This document shows, piece by piece, positions 23,345 to 31,154 of a DNA stretch of 64,000 nucleotides (position 1 is its first letter; every line of letters begins with the position of its first letter). The stretch comes from Ensifer adhaerens (GTDB taxonomy: Bacteria; Pseudomonadota; Alphaproteobacteria; Rhizobiales; Rhizobiaceae). Position numbers and translations under genes: made by a program. The notes under the pieces are model-generated. The model ran no database searches. It was not told the DNA's origin and was given only the letters and a program-made list of their open reading frames with translations. The DNA lies in assembly GCF_000697965.2 (NCBI RefSeq), contig NZ_CP015880.1:372001-436000 (forward strand), read 5' to 3'.

Positions 23345-23593
23345 TCAGCAGGCGGCTTCGTAGCGGCGGCCGTAGCGGTCGCGATAGATGCAGCGGCCCG
23401 GTTCGTTGGCGTTGCCGATGAGCGCACCGGCGACGCCGCCGATGGCCGCGCCCACGGCCGCACCCCTGACATTGCCCGTCGCCGCACCGCCGACGATGGC
23501 ACCGCCGGTTGCGCCGATCGCCGCGCCCTTTTCTGTCTGCGTGCATGCCGCGAGGGGGAGGATCAGGCTTGCTACGATAAGTATCTTCTTCAT
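23345..23593 (-). CDS. Glycine-zipper lipoprotein
   Basis: 82 aa. A lipoprotein signal ends in the lipobox LAAC (Cys at residue 17). Glycine-zipper repeats follow: GAAIGATGGAIVGGAATGN and GAAVGAAIGGVAGALIG. A short basic/aromatic tail ends with Cys. It should be anchored to the outer membrane, with the glycine zipper embedded in or crossing it (17-kDa antigen/OmpA-like glycine-zipper group). A same-strand EcfG-type promoter at 23847-23871 would give it a long 5-prime leader of about 245 nt. Confidence 0.85.
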   Translation of the reverse strand: MKKILIVASLILPLAACTQTEKGAAIGATGGAIVGGAATGNVRGAAVGAAIGGVAGALIGNANEPGRCIYRDRYGRRYEAAC

Positions 23594-23846
23594 GACGCGT
23601 TCCTATCCGAGGGTTGCTTTGTTGAACTGAGAATCAATTTTCGGTGAAATCGATTTGCCCGCGACTGGTGACGAACAGAATGACGACAATGAGGCATAGC
23701 CCGTACCCGATGCCGCGCCGTCCTGATCGACTTTTGATGTTACCTTTCGGCGCTCGCAATGAGCGAGCCGCTTGTGGTGTGTCCTTGCCTCGCCAGTATC
23801 TCCTCCGTCGCTCGGCCGCGGTCGCAGCGCTTGTTATCGTTGCGAA

Positions 23847-23871
23847 AACGAGACCGGGGCATTTTTGTTCC
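23847..23871 (-). promoter_or_regulatory. EcfG/RpoE2-type promoter (GGAAC-N16-CGTT), minus strand
   Basis: On the minus strand GGAAC (23867-23871) and CGTT (23847-23850) are 16 bp apart. The first plain gene downstream is the lipoprotein at 23593, about 254 bp away. Confidence 0.6.
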
Positions 23872-24025
23872 ATTGTTGGGGTGGCCGACGGTCGATGGCC
23901 GTCCCGGTTGTGGGCCGTGGTCGCCCGCTGAACGCTGTGGGCGAATGACGCCTCCCGACCGTCTCTGGGCCGCTCAAACGCGCAGCTGACGCCAAGGTTC
24001 CAGGAAATATTTCGCGCCCATTCGC

Positions 24026-24051
24026 GGAACCGCAGATCGCACATTTCCGTT
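24026..24051 (+). promoter_or_regulatory. EcfG/RpoE2-type promoter (GGAAC-N17-CGTT)
   Basis: GGAAC at 24026-24030 and CGTT at 24048-24051, spacer 17 bp, 33 bp upstream of the 107-aa gene at 24085. CsbD follows 61 bp after that gene and may share the transcript. Confidence 0.75.
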
Positions 24052-24084
24052 TGCTGTTGGAGTTTGACGCAAGGGAGCATGCGA

Positions 24085-24408
24085 ATGGAACACATTGCCG
24101 CCATCATGGTCCTGGTCGGCTGCATGCAGACGACAGAGGCCTGCCGCGAAGTGCCGGCGCCCACCGTGGCTTTCGAGACCGTAGACGAATGCCGCGAACT
24201 GCTTTCGCCTGCGATCGAGGCGACATCGACGAGCTTCAAGCACGCTTATGGCGCCTGCGCGGAAGTCGATCCGGCGCTGTTCGTAGAAGACGCGACCATC
24301 GAGTGGCAGGTGAAGGCGCCTGGCCGTCTGCAGGTCGAGGTCAAGGTCGATGACGGCAGCTATGCCGTTGCCGCGCGAAGCGAAAGCGGCGCCAAGGCTC
24401 GTAACTGA
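24085..24408 (+). CDS. Hypothetical exported/Cys-containing protein, stress promoter
   Basis: 107 aa from ATG 24085, with AAGGGAG at ideal distance (an in-frame ATG at 24079 is too close to it). A short hydrophobic N-terminus [13 protein letters not shown] could be a weak lipoprotein or Sec signal. Four Cys residues (about 13, 20, 37, 57) may pair in the periplasm. The C-terminal half is beta-rich. I recognise no family. It is downstream of an exact EcfG-type promoter and upstream of the csbD gene. Confidence 0.7.
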   Translation: MEHIAAIMVLVGCMQTTEACREVPAPTVAFETVDECRELLSPAIEATSTSFKHAYGACAEVDPALFVEDATIEWQVKAPGRLQVEVKVDDGSYAVAARSESGAKARN

Positions 24409-24469
24409 TTTCACCGGTAGCTCTTGGGCAATTGCGCTAGGGCGACTGCATCAACCGAAAGGATCGGAA

Positions 24470-24667
24470 ATGAACTGGGACATTGTTGAAGGCAAATGGC
24501 ACGAGTTGAAGGGTAAGGCTCAGTCGCAGTGGGGTAAGCTCACCAACGACGACCTCGATATCATCGATGGTCGCAGGGAAGAACTCGCCGGGCGGATCCA
24601 GGCGCGATACGGCGTTGCACGTGACGAGGCGGAGCGGCAGATCGACGAATGGATGTCGCGCCGCTAG
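24470..24667 (+). CDS. CsbD family stress protein
   Basis: 65 aa from ATG 24470 (AAAGGATCGG upstream). The CsbD pattern is complete: [41 protein letters not shown], and [16 protein letters not shown]. Small, hydrophilic and cytoplasmic; typical target of general stress sigma factors in both Bacillus and alphaproteobacteria. Molecular role unknown. It probably shares the EcfG-type promoter at 24026 and is closed by a strong terminator at 24721. Confidence 0.92.
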   Translation: MNWDIVEGKWHELKGKAQSQWGKLTNDDLDIIDGRREELAGRIQARYGVARDEAERQIDEWMSRR

Positions 24668-24720
24668 GCGGTTCGCGGGAAGCAGTCAGTCTTGCTTCCC
24701 CGGAAGAACGACGCCAAGAC

Positions 24721-24754
24721 AAAAGCCGCGCGACACCTGTCGCGCGGCTTTTTG
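24721..24754 (+). terminator. Rho-independent terminator after csbD
   Basis: AAAAGCCGCGCGAC pairs perfectly with GTCGCGCGGCTTTT around loop ACCT. Being A-rich on one side and T-rich on the other, it can also stop the convergent minus-strand gene ending at 24774. Confidence 0.9.
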
Positions 24755-24773
24755 TTTGTCATGCGCATCGCGC

Positions 24774-24968
24774 TTATTTCTTCTTTGCCTTGGCCTCTCG
24801 CCTGCGAAGTTCTTCAAGCAGAGACTGAAGCTTGGCGCTTTGTTTTTCGCCGTCCGTGTACAGGTCGCGCATCGTCTTTCCGATGTGAAGATTTCTATCG
24901 GAGAGATGCGTCCGCTCCCGTCCGGCTTCGGTCGCCGTTTTCCAGATATGTGCTGTCGGCATCTTCAT
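24774..24968 (-). CDS. Small hypothetical protein under stress promoter
   Basis: 64 aa from ATG 24968 (GCAGGGTCGAA upstream); an in-frame ATG at 24986 has no ribosome binding site. Charged, no membrane span; the C-terminal third is a predicted coiled helix, SAKLQSLLEELRRREAKAKKK. No family recognised. An exact EcfG-type promoter (24995-25019) lies just upstream on the same strand, giving a leader of about 20 nt. Confidence 0.72.
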   Translation of the reverse strand: MKMPTAHIWKTATEAGRERTHLSDRNLHIGKTMRDLYTDGEKQSAKLQSLLEELRRREAKAKKK

Positions 24969-24994
24969 TTCGACCCTGCGTTCCATGGATGAAG

Positions 24995-25019
24995 AACGTC
25001 AGAGTATTGCGAAGGTTCC
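24995..25019 (-). promoter_or_regulatory. EcfG/RpoE2-type promoter (GGAAC-N16-CGTT), minus strand
   Basis: On the minus strand GGAAC (25015-25019) and CGTT (24995-24998) are 16 bp apart, 27 bp upstream of the 64-aa gene. Confidence 0.75.
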
Positions 25020-25134
25020 GGGCATTTCCGGTGCAAACCGTGCCGATTTGGGACTCTTTCGTCTTTCATCGTAAACAGAATATTAATGTCGAGTGACGCC
25101 ACGGAATTCCGCGCGCCGATTTTGATCGAGAACT

Positions 25135-25159
25135 GGAACAAATTGAAAGCTATCGCGTT
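25135..25159 (+). promoter_or_regulatory. EcfG/RpoE2-type promoter (GGAAC-N16-CGTT)
   Basis: GGAAC at 25135-25139 and CGTT at 25156-25159, spacer 16 bp, 34 bp upstream of the DUF1328 gene. Confidence 0.8.
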
Positions 25160-25192
25160 TGCATTGCAGTGATTTAGGCAAGGAGAATTGCT

Positions 25193-25357
25193 ATGTTATA
25201 CTACGCGCTTGTCTTCCTCGTTGTGGCAATCATAGCGGGTGTACTTGGGTTTGGGGGTATTGCCGGCACGTCCGCGGGCATCGCGCAGATCCTCTTCTTC
25301 CTTTTCCTGGTCTTTCTGGTGATTTCGCTCGTTGCCGGCCTGGTGCGCCGCGGCTGA
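25193..25357 (+). CDS. DUF1328 family small membrane protein
   Basis: 54 aa, from ATG 25193 with AAGGAGAATTG upstream. Sequence begins [20 protein letters not shown], then [18 protein letters not shown] and ends LVRRG. Two hydrophobic helices around a Gly/Ala turn are the whole protein, as in the family (YtjA). Inner membrane; role unknown. A short leader and an exact EcfG-type promoter make it a likely general stress response member. Confidence 0.9.
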   Translation: MLYYALVFLVVAIIAGVLGFGGIAGTSAGIAQILFFLFLVFLVISLVAGLVRRG

Positions 25358-25512
25358 GCGGCCCTATTTGAGTTGTTAGGCATAAACAGGAAACGGGCGG
25401 CGTCACAGCCGCCCTCGATGTGTTTGGTGGCCGAATCGTCTTGCTTGCCCTTGCTGGTCCGCTTGGCTATTGATGCCCCAATTGTCGTTTTCGCCCCGGG
25501 GTATCGAACATC

Positions 25513-26016
25513 ATGAAATCGCTGGAACTGCTCGTCGAGCGGATCATCCTGTCCAGCCGCTGGCTTCTCGTCATCTTCTACCTTGGCCTGGTCGCGGCAC
25601 TTGCCCTCTACGGCATCTCGTTCGCCTTCAAGCTGCTGAAGATCGCCAGCATGGTCTTCGTCTATGACGATGCGCAGATGATTCTGGCGATGCTCGGCCT
25701 GATCGATGCAGCGCTCGTGGCCAGCCTGATCGTGATGGTGATGATTTCCGGTTACGAGAACTTCGTCAGCCGCTTCGACGAAGGCGATGCGGAGGTCTCC
25801 TTCCTCGGCAAGCTCGATTCCGGCAGCCTGAAGATCAAGGTTGCGTCGTCGATCGTGGCCATTTCCTCGATCCACCTGCTGCAGATCTTCTTAAACGCGC
25901 AGCAATATTCGAGCGAGCAGTTGATGTGGGCGACGATCATACATCTGGCCTTTGTCGTCTCGGCCGTACTGCTCGGCTATCTCGAGCAAATCATGAATGC
26001 GCTGAAGAAGAAGTGA
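25513..26016 (+). CDS. YqhA/UPF0114 family membrane protein
   Basis: 167 aa. The family pattern is clear: N-terminal ERIILSSRWLLVIFYLGL, then LIDAALVASLIVMVMISGYENFVSRF and the C-terminal IHLLQIFLN with a Lys-rich end. Three to four membrane spans. Function unknown; family members are inner-membrane proteins. The 155-bp spacer upstream contains a GGGCGGC / GCCGCCC hairpin but no EcfG-type motif, so it does not appear to be in the stress set. Confidence 0.88.
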   Translation: MKSLELLVERIILSSRWLLVIFYLGLVAALALYGISFAFKLLKIASMVFVYDDAQMILAMLGLIDAALVASLIVMVMISGYENFVSRFDEGDAEVSFLGKLDSGSLKIKVASSIVAISSIHLLQIFLNAQQYSSEQLMWATIIHLAFVVSAVLLGYLEQIMNALKKK

Positions 26017-26079
26017 TATTGGTGCCGCGGCTTCAGCAAAGCCGCGGTTTGTCTTGATCGAGCAACGGGGCAGCCTGAG

Positions 26080-27333
26080 ATGAAGACTGACGTAGTGGTT
26101 CTGGGCGCCGGCATCGTCGGCATTTCCACCGCCATCCATCTCGCCCGCCGCGGCAAGTCGGTGGTGCTGCTCGATCGTCGTGGCCCCGGCGAGGAAACCT
26201 CCTACGGCAACGCCGGCCTGATCCAGCGCGAAGGCGTCTTTCCATACGGCTTCCCGCATGATTTCGGCGCACTCTTCCGCTACGCGCTCAACAACACCAT
26301 CGACGCCCATTACCATTTCCGCGCCCTTCCGGGCCTGGTGCCGTTCCTCGCCCGCTACTGGTGGCATTCCGGCTTTACCCAGCACCGGCGCATCGCCCAG
26401 CTCTATGCGCCGCTGATCGAGCATTCGATCACCGAACATCAGGATCTGATCGAGGCGTCCGGAGCCGGCGACCTCATCCGTAAGGACGGCTGGATGAAGG
26501 TGTTCCGCACCGAGAAGGAACGCGACGCCGCGTACAAGGAAGCGGAAAAGCTCTCGGCGGGCTTCGGCGTCAACCACCAGAAGCTTTCGACGAGCGAGCT
26601 GAAGACGCTGGAGCCGTCGATCAAGGCCGATCTCGTCGGCGGTCTGCGCTGGAGCGATCCCTGGTCGATCCGCGATCCGCACAGCCTCAACAAGGCCTAT
26701 CTCGCCTACTTCCAGTCCCTGGGCGGACGGCTGATTTCCGGCGATGCGGCGACGACCGAACACGTACTCGAAGGTCCCGGTTGGCGCGTCGCCACCCCGG
26801 AAGGGCCGCTGGAAGCCCGCGAAGTCGTCGTGGCGCTCGGCCCCTGGGCCGATACGGTTACCCGCAAGCTCGGCTATCATTTCCCGCTGGCTGTGAAGCG
26901 TGGCTACCACATGCACTACGGCATGCAGGACGGCGCGCAGCTCAACAACTGGGTGCTCGATGCCGAAAAGGGCTACTTCCTGGCGCCGATGCTGCGCGGC
27001 ATCCGTTTGACGACGGGTGCGGAATTTGCCTGGCGCGATGCGCCGAAGACGCCGGTGCAGCTGACGCGGGCCGAGCGGGTGGCGCGCGAATTCTTCCCGC
27101 TTGCCGAACGTCGCGACGAAGAACCCTGGATGGGCGCGCGTCCCTGCACGCCGGATATGATGCCGCTTATCGGCAAGGCGCCGCGTCACGAGGGCCTGTG
27201 GTTTGCCTTCGGCCATGCCCATCACGGCATGACGCTTGGGCCGGTCACCGGTCGGGCGCTGGCGGAAGCCATGACCGGCGAAAAGACGGTCATCGACATC
27301 GCGCCCTACCGGCCGGAGCGTTTCCTGGCCTGA
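26080..27333 (+). CDS. DadA-like FAD-dependent D-amino-acid dehydrogenase/oxidase
   Basis: 417 aa, DAO superfamily. The FAD Rossmann motif is at residues 3-33 (DVVVLGAGIVGISTAIHLARRG, acidic end LLDRRGPGEETSYGNAGL), a DadA hallmark. The C-terminal FAD contact FGHAHHGMTLGPVTGRALAE is present. It should oxidise a D-amino acid or an N-substituted amino acid such as hydroxyproline to the keto acid and pass electrons to the chain or oxygen. Start at ATG 26080 follows GGGGCAGCCTGAG. Substrate not predictable; no alanine racemase gene is adjacent. Terminator at 27368. Confidence 0.87.
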   Translation: MKTDVVVLGAGIVGISTAIHLARRGKSVVLLDRRGPGEETSYGNAGLIQREGVFPYGFPHDFGALFRYALNNTIDAHYHFRALPGLVPFLARYWWHSGFTQHRRIAQLYAPLIEHSITEHQDLIEASGAGDLIRKDGWMKVFRTEKERDAAYKEAEKLSAGFGVNHQKLSTSELKTLEPSIKADLVGGLRWSDPWSIRDPHSLNKAYLAYFQSLGGRLISGDAATTEHVLEGPGWRVATPEGPLEAREVVVALGPWADTVTRKLGYHFPLAVKRGYHMHYGMQDGAQLNNWVLDAEKGYFLAPMLRGIRLTTGAEFAWRDAPKTPVQLTRAERVAREFFPLAERRDEEPWMGARPCTPDMMPLIGKAPRHEGLWFAFGHAHHGMTLGPVTGRALAEAMTGEKTVIDIAPYRPERFLA

Positions 27334-27367
27334 CACGGTCCGAAGCCATAGCATCACGAAGTAGGAA

Positions 27368-27394
27368 AAGGCCGGACGCTGCGTTTCCGGCCTT
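27368..27394 (+). terminator. Terminator between convergent DadA-like and SDR genes
   Basis: AAGGCCGGA pairs with TCCGGCCTT over a 9-nt loop and is followed by GTTCC. It lies between the two convergent stop codons. Confidence 0.65.
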
Positions 27395-27407
27395 GTTCCT
27401 TGCCTGA

Positions 27408-28148
27408 TCAGGCGTTGGTGCCGCCGTCGATGGTGAATTCGGCGCCCGTTACGCTGCGGCCGTCAGGCCCCGCCAGCCAGGCGACGACGCCTGCTACGTC
27501 GCTCGCCTCGTTGAAACGCGGGATCGCCATCAGTCCGCGCTGCGGGCCGGCATGTTCGCCGTTGGCCGGGTTCATGTCCGTGTCGGTCGAGCCAGGATGG
27601 ACGATGTTGACGGTGATGCCCTTCGGCCCGAGATCGCGCGCCACCGCTTTGGTGAAGCCAATCAGCGCGCTCTTGCTCAGCACATAAAGGCTCATGCCCG
27701 GCCATGGGACGCGGGCGGCGAGGTTGCTGCCGATGTTGATGACGCGCCCGCCATCCGGCATGTGCGCCGAAGCGGCGCGCGTGGCGAGAAACACCGCCTT
27801 CACATTGACGTCGATCGTCCGGTCGAAATCCTCCTCAGTCACCTCGTCCACCGTTCCGGCGTCGAAGATGCCGGCATTGTTGACGAGGATATCGATGCGA
27901 CCGTGTTTTTCCGCGACCGTCTTGACGGCGGCTTCAACCGCGCCCGGATCGCGGTTGTCCGCCTGGATCGCCAGTGCGCTGCCGCCATCCCCCGTGATCT
28001 CCGCCACGAGCGCCTCGGCCTTTTCTTTCGACTGGCTGTAGGTCACCGCCACGGTTGCGCCGTCGCTCGCCAGGCGCCTTGCGATCGCTGCACCGATGCC
28101 GCGGCTGCCGCCCGTCACCAGGGCCACCTTGTCTTTCAAACTCGTCAC
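27408..28148 (-). CDS. Short-chain dehydrogenase/reductase (SDR, FabG-like)
   Basis: 246 aa from GTG 28148 (TTGGAGAAACCA upstream). The classical SDR features are there: TGGSRGIGAAI cofactor motif near residue 14, NNAG near residue 91, catalytic Ser-Tyr-Lys with S in INIGSNLA and YVLSK near residue 155, and the end ITGAEFTIDGG-type motif (here VTGAEFTIDGG). Arg after the Gly-rich loop favours NADP(H). The physiological substrate is unknown. Divergent from a TetR gene across a spacer with two operators, so it is probably a repressed oxidoreductase responding to an electrophile or aldehyde; that is inference. Confidence 0.9.
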   Translation of the reverse strand: MTSLKDKVALVTGGSRGIGAAIARRLASDGATVAVTYSQSKEKAEALVAEITGDGGSALAIQADNRDPGAVEAAVKTVAEKHGRIDILVNNAGIFDAGTVDEVTEEDFDRTIDVNVKAVFLATRAASAHMPDGGRVINIGSNLAARVPWPGMSLYVLSKSALIGFTKAVARDLGPKGITVNIVHPGSTDTDMNPANGEHAGPQRGLMAIPRFNEASDVAGVVAWLAGPDGRSVTGAEFTIDGGTNA

Positions 28149-28163
28149 TGGTTTCTCCAAATC

Positions 28164-28179
28164 TGTAGTGATCGATACA
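28164..28179. promoter_or_regulatory. TetR-type operator, copy 1
   Basis: TGTAGTGATCGATACA, a 16-bp near-palindrome 16-31 bp upstream of the SDR start, identical to copy 2 except at one base. Confidence 0.65.
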
Positions 28180-28219
28180 TATAAGGGGAAACGACTTGCC
28201 ATCCGCTGTCAAGCGATTA

Positions 28220-28235
28220 TGTATTGATCGATACA
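28220..28235. promoter_or_regulatory. TetR-type operator, copy 2
   Basis: TGTATTGATCGATACA, a 16-bp near-palindrome 19-34 bp upstream of the tetR start. The two copies begin 56 bp apart, one next to each divergent gene. Confidence 0.7.
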
Positions 28236-28253
28236 AAAAAAGGATCAGCCGAG

Positions 28254-28871
28254 ATGAGCCGCGGGCGGCCACGCAATTTTTCGAGAGACGAGGCGCTTGC
28301 AAGCGCCATGCAGCTCTTCTGGGACAAGGGCTATGACAATACCTCGCTGTCGGATCTGACTCGGGCCATGGGATTGAACCCGCCGAGCCTCTACGCTGCC
28401 TTCGGCAGCAAGGCGCAGCTCTTCATCGAGGCCGTGGACCTTTACGGCCGCACCGACGGTGCCGGCATCTGGGATGAACTGGAGACGGTTCCGACCGCAA
28501 AGGCGGCGGTGCACGACCTGTTGAGACGCACGGCCGAGAATTTTACACAGCGTGGCGAGCCGAGAGGCTGCATGGTGGTTCTGTCGGCACCGCAGATGGC
28601 GGGTGGTGATGCGGAGGTCTGTGACGCACTGAAGCTGCGTCGGCTGGAGAAGCAGATGGCTCTGGAGCAGCGTTTCGAGCGCGCAGTCGAGGAAGGCGAA
28701 CTGCCTGTGGGTGTCGACTGCGCCGCGATTGCCGCCTACGTCGCCTCGCTGCAGCACGGCATGTCGATCCAGGCGCGCGACGGCGCCACGCGGGAAACCC
28801 TGGTCGCGATCGCCGACTGCGCCGCAGCCGGCTGGGACGCGATGATATCCGCAAACATCCGGCCGGACTGA
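28254..28871 (+). CDS. TetR/AcrR family repressor
   Basis: 205 aa from ATG 28254 (AAAAGGATCAGCCGAG upstream). The N-terminal helix-turn-helix covers residues 5-50 (SRDEALASAMQLFWDKGYDNTSLSDLTRAMG, then NPPSLYAAFGSK). The C-terminal helical domain binds an unknown ligand and resembles the YxaF/LmrA-like TetR_C group (GEPRGCMVVLSAP). Divergent from the SDR gene with which it shares two operators, so it is expected to repress both. Confidence 0.88.
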   Translation: MSRGRPRNFSRDEALASAMQLFWDKGYDNTSLSDLTRAMGLNPPSLYAAFGSKAQLFIEAVDLYGRTDGAGIWDELETVPTAKAAVHDLLRRTAENFTQRGEPRGCMVVLSAPQMAGGDAEVCDALKLRRLEKQMALEQRFERAVEEGELPVGVDCAAIAAYVASLQHGMSIQARDGATRETLVAIADCAAAGWDAMISANIRPD

Positions 28872-28998
28872 CGAACGACGTCTAACGGACACAGCCGATC
28901 CGTCATTCGGCCTCATGATTTTTGTTCAGGTGAACGACGACGCGAGGGCCGGAGATCAAAAGCCTCCGGCCCACCGGTTTGCGCGTGCTCCGTCCTGC

Positions 28999-29415
28999 TT
29001 ACGGCGCCGGCTGCGTCATTTCGGGTGTCGTGCCAGGGGTCGAGTTCGGGCTAGCGCCCTGTGTTCCCTGCTGCGGCGTTGCTTCCGGGGCCGGCTGGGT
29101 CGTCGTTCCACCGGCGGGAGCCGTGCCCGTATCGGCCGGCGGTGTGGCCTGGCCCGTCGTTCCGGTTGCCGGCTGGTCGGTGGTCGACGGCGGCGCTACC
29201 GTGTTGGCGGTGTCGCGGCTCAGTTCGGCCGGCAGCCAGGCGATCAACGCCAGCACCAAGCCGGCGAGCAGGATGATGATGATTGGCCAGCTGCTGCGTC
29301 TGGGGGGCTCGACAGGTACGTCGCTGAGGTGCGTTTGCGCAGTGGGTTGGGGCAGCGGCTGCCCAGTCACGGGGTCGATGACCGGCTTTTCCTTGAACTC
29401 TTCGTGCTGGTTCAT
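28999..29415 (-). CDS. Hypothetical single-span membrane protein with Pro/Thr/Gln-rich tail
   Basis: 138 aa from ATG 29415 (AAAGGATCAACGCA upstream). Layout: short polar N-terminus with DPVTGQPLPQP, one membrane span at about residues 42-62 (WPIIIILLAGLVLALIAWLP), then a low-complexity tail rich in Pro, Thr, Gln, Gly and Ala that would lie in the periplasm. I recognise no family. An exact EcfG-type promoter (29555-29579) lies 140 bp upstream on the same strand, so it belongs with the stress genes. The composition suggests an unstructured, wall-spanning segment. Confidence 0.7.
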   Translation of the reverse strand: MNQHEEFKEKPVIDPVTGQPLPQPTAQTHLSDVPVEPPRRSSWPIIIILLAGLVLALIAWLPAELSRDTANTVAPPSTTDQPATGTTGQATPPADTGTAPAGGTTTQPAPEATPQQGTQGASPNSTPGTTPEMTQPAP

Positions 29416-29554
29416 TGCGTTGATCCTTTCTTGATCTCCTCGTGGCCTCGGCCGGCTGCTCCTGAACCTTCCCGGGGCAGCGGTGGGCGCCGGATTTCGT
29501 GCGCTCGCGAGACAGAGCGGCGGGGCGCGCTCGGATCGGCGCGCCGTAACCGTA

Positions 29555-29579
29555 AACGCGTGAAAATTTGCAATGTTCC
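29555..29579 (-). promoter_or_regulatory. EcfG/RpoE2-type promoter (GGAAC-N16-CGTT), minus strand
   Basis: On the minus strand GGAAC (29575-29579) and CGTT (29555-29558) are 16 bp apart, upstream of the 138-aa membrane protein gene. Confidence 0.7.
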
Positions 29580-29676
29580 GACCGCTACAACCCAAGGGAC
29601 GTTCGATCGTCGTCGCCCGCTTTACAGCGGAGGTTTCCGCTGCATGATGGTAGCGCTCACGGGAGGGTAGAACGGC

Positions 29677-30816
29677 ATGGCGGATCCGGTATTTCAAAAT
29701 GGCACCTTTGTCGGTCGCGCCTGGCGAGCCGATGTCGGCGGCCCGTCGGTAGTTGTGATCCGTGACGGCGCGCTCTTCGACATCACCTCGAAGGCAGCGC
29801 CCACCATGCGCGACCTCCTCGAACACCCGGATCCCGTTGCGCACGTCCGCTCCACCCAGGGCGAGCGGCTTGTCGCGCTCGAGGATTGCCTCGGACAGAA
29901 GGCGGATCCGTCCGCCCTGCATCTCCTTGCGCCCTGCGATCTGCAGGCGGTGAAGGCCTGTGGTGTCACCTTCGCGCGCTCGATGATCGAGCGCGTCATC
30001 GAGGAGCGGGCGGCGGGCGATGCGTCGCGCGCCGAAACGATCCGCGCCCGCGTCACAGCCGTCATCGGCGACAGTCTGCGAAACCTGAAGCCCGGTTCGC
30101 CGGAGGCGGCCCGCGTCAAGGCAGCCCTCATCGAAGAGGGCGTCTGGTCGCAGTATCTGGAGGTCGGCATCGGCCCGGACGCGGAGGTCTTCACCAAGGC
30201 GCAGGTTCTCTCGGCGGTCGGCCCGGGCGCCGATGTCGGCCTGCACCCGGCCTCACGCTGGAACAATCCGGAGCCGGAGATCGTGCTTGCGGTTTCCTCG
30301 AGCGGCCAGGTGAGGGGTGCCACCCTCGGCAACGACGTCAACCTGCGCGACATCGAGGGGCGCTCGGCGCTGCTTCTCGGCAAGGCCAAGGACAACAACG
30401 CCTCATGCGCCGTCGGTCCCTTTATCCGCCTCTTCGATGAAACCTACGGGATCGACGATGTCCGCAAGGCCGAACTGACGCTCCTGGTCGAAGGCGAGGA
30501 CGGCTACCGCCTGACCGGCCGCAGTTCGATGGCCGAAATCAGCCGCGACCCGCTCGACCTCGTCGCTCAGACGATTGGCCCGCACCACCAGTATCCTGAT
30601 GGCCTGATGCTGTTCATGGGCACCCTCTTTGCGCCCGTCGAAGACCGCGACGAGCCCGGCCAGGGCTTCACCCACAAGCTCGGCGACGTGGTGACGATCG
30701 CCAGTGCCGAACTCGGGTCGCTGACCAACACGGTCAGGCTTTCGACCGAATGTGCGCCCTGGAGCTTTGGCGCAGCGGCGCTGATGCGCAATCTGGCAGG
30801 ACGGCGGCTGCTGTAA
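29677..30816 (+). CDS. Fumarylacetoacetate hydrolase (FAH) family enzyme
   Basis: 379 aa. The C-terminal FAH fold is evident in the metal-site region: NPEPEIVLAVSSSGQ (E-x-E ligands), GNDVNLRDIEGRSALLLGKAKDNNASCAVGPF, then PHHQYPDGLMLFMGTLFAP. Length and N-terminus suggest a bacterial sugar-acid dehydratase/hydrolase subgroup (2-keto-3-deoxy acid type) rather than tyrosine-pathway FahA; no tyrosine genes are nearby. It should be a cytoplasmic Mg2+ enzyme. A short remnant of a similar C-terminus lies 340 bp downstream. Confidence 0.82.
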   Translation: MADPVFQNGTFVGRAWRADVGGPSVVVIRDGALFDITSKAAPTMRDLLEHPDPVAHVRSTQGERLVALEDCLGQKADPSALHLLAPCDLQAVKACGVTFARSMIERVIEERAAGDASRAETIRARVTAVIGDSLRNLKPGSPEAARVKAALIEEGVWSQYLEVGIGPDAEVFTKAQVLSAVGPGADVGLHPASRWNNPEPEIVLAVSSSGQVRGATLGNDVNLRDIEGRSALLLGKAKDNNASCAVGPFIRLFDETYGIDDVRKAELTLLVEGEDGYRLTGRSSMAEISRDPLDLVAQTIGPHHQYPDGLMLFMGTLFAPVEDRDEPGQGFTHKLGDVVTIASAELGSLTNTVRLSTECAPWSFGAAALMRNLAGRRLL

Positions 30817-30852
30817 GGAGCAAGCTCACGGCCGAACGCGTCTGCACGGTCA

Positions 30853-31101
30853 CTATGTCATGTCCCGCATAACCCAGAGCGACCGACCCGCATGCGCAAT
30901 GTCAGGCACGGCCCGTAGGCGCGCATCATCCCGGAGCCGTATGGCCTCCACCGTATCCATGGAAAAAACCCGCCCATCCGTCTCGTTGGCGTTTGGGGTA
31001 ATCCACCAGCGCCGACCCTCCTGGCAAAGTCCGGCTTCCGGATGTTCCTGGATGTACTCGATCGCATAGGCTGCATCCGCTTTTCTATCGGTATCGAGCA
31101 T
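30853..31101 (-). CDS. Hypothetical protein
   Basis: 82 aa from ATG 31101, preceded by GGCGGAGGAAGACTC, an excellent ribosome binding site. Begins MLDTDRKADAAYAIEYIQEHP; contains CQEGRRWWITPNANETDG. No signal peptide, membrane span or known family. It sits alone between the FAH gene (convergent) and the FAH remnant, at the edge of the accessory block. Confidence 0.65.
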   Translation of the reverse strand: MLDTDRKADAAYAIEYIQEHPEAGLCQEGRRWWITPNANETDGRVFSMDTVEAIRLRDDARLRAVPDIAHAGRSLWVMRDMT

Positions 31102-31154
31102 GAGTCTTCCTCCGCCTGATCGTTTCGGGAGAGGTGTGATCATGCGCTTGTTTG

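Larger units (their letters stand above)
23594..24084. other. 491-bp stretch without a convincing gene
   Basis: It holds two divergent EcfG-type promoters (23847-23871 minus, 24026-24051 plus). A minus-strand open frame ends at 23634 with a hydrophobic stretch CLIVVILFV, but its only start downstream of the promoter is a TTG near 23758 without a ribosome binding site, so a 41-aa protein is possible but unproven. The rest may be a stress-induced leader or small RNA. Confidence 0.4.

Noticed and set aside
23634..24239. 201-aa minus-strand frame opposite the 107-aa and lipoprotein region
   Set aside because: Only its last 30 codons look protein-like; it starts upstream of the minus-strand stress promoter and has no ribosome binding site. 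Kept only as a possible short ORF.
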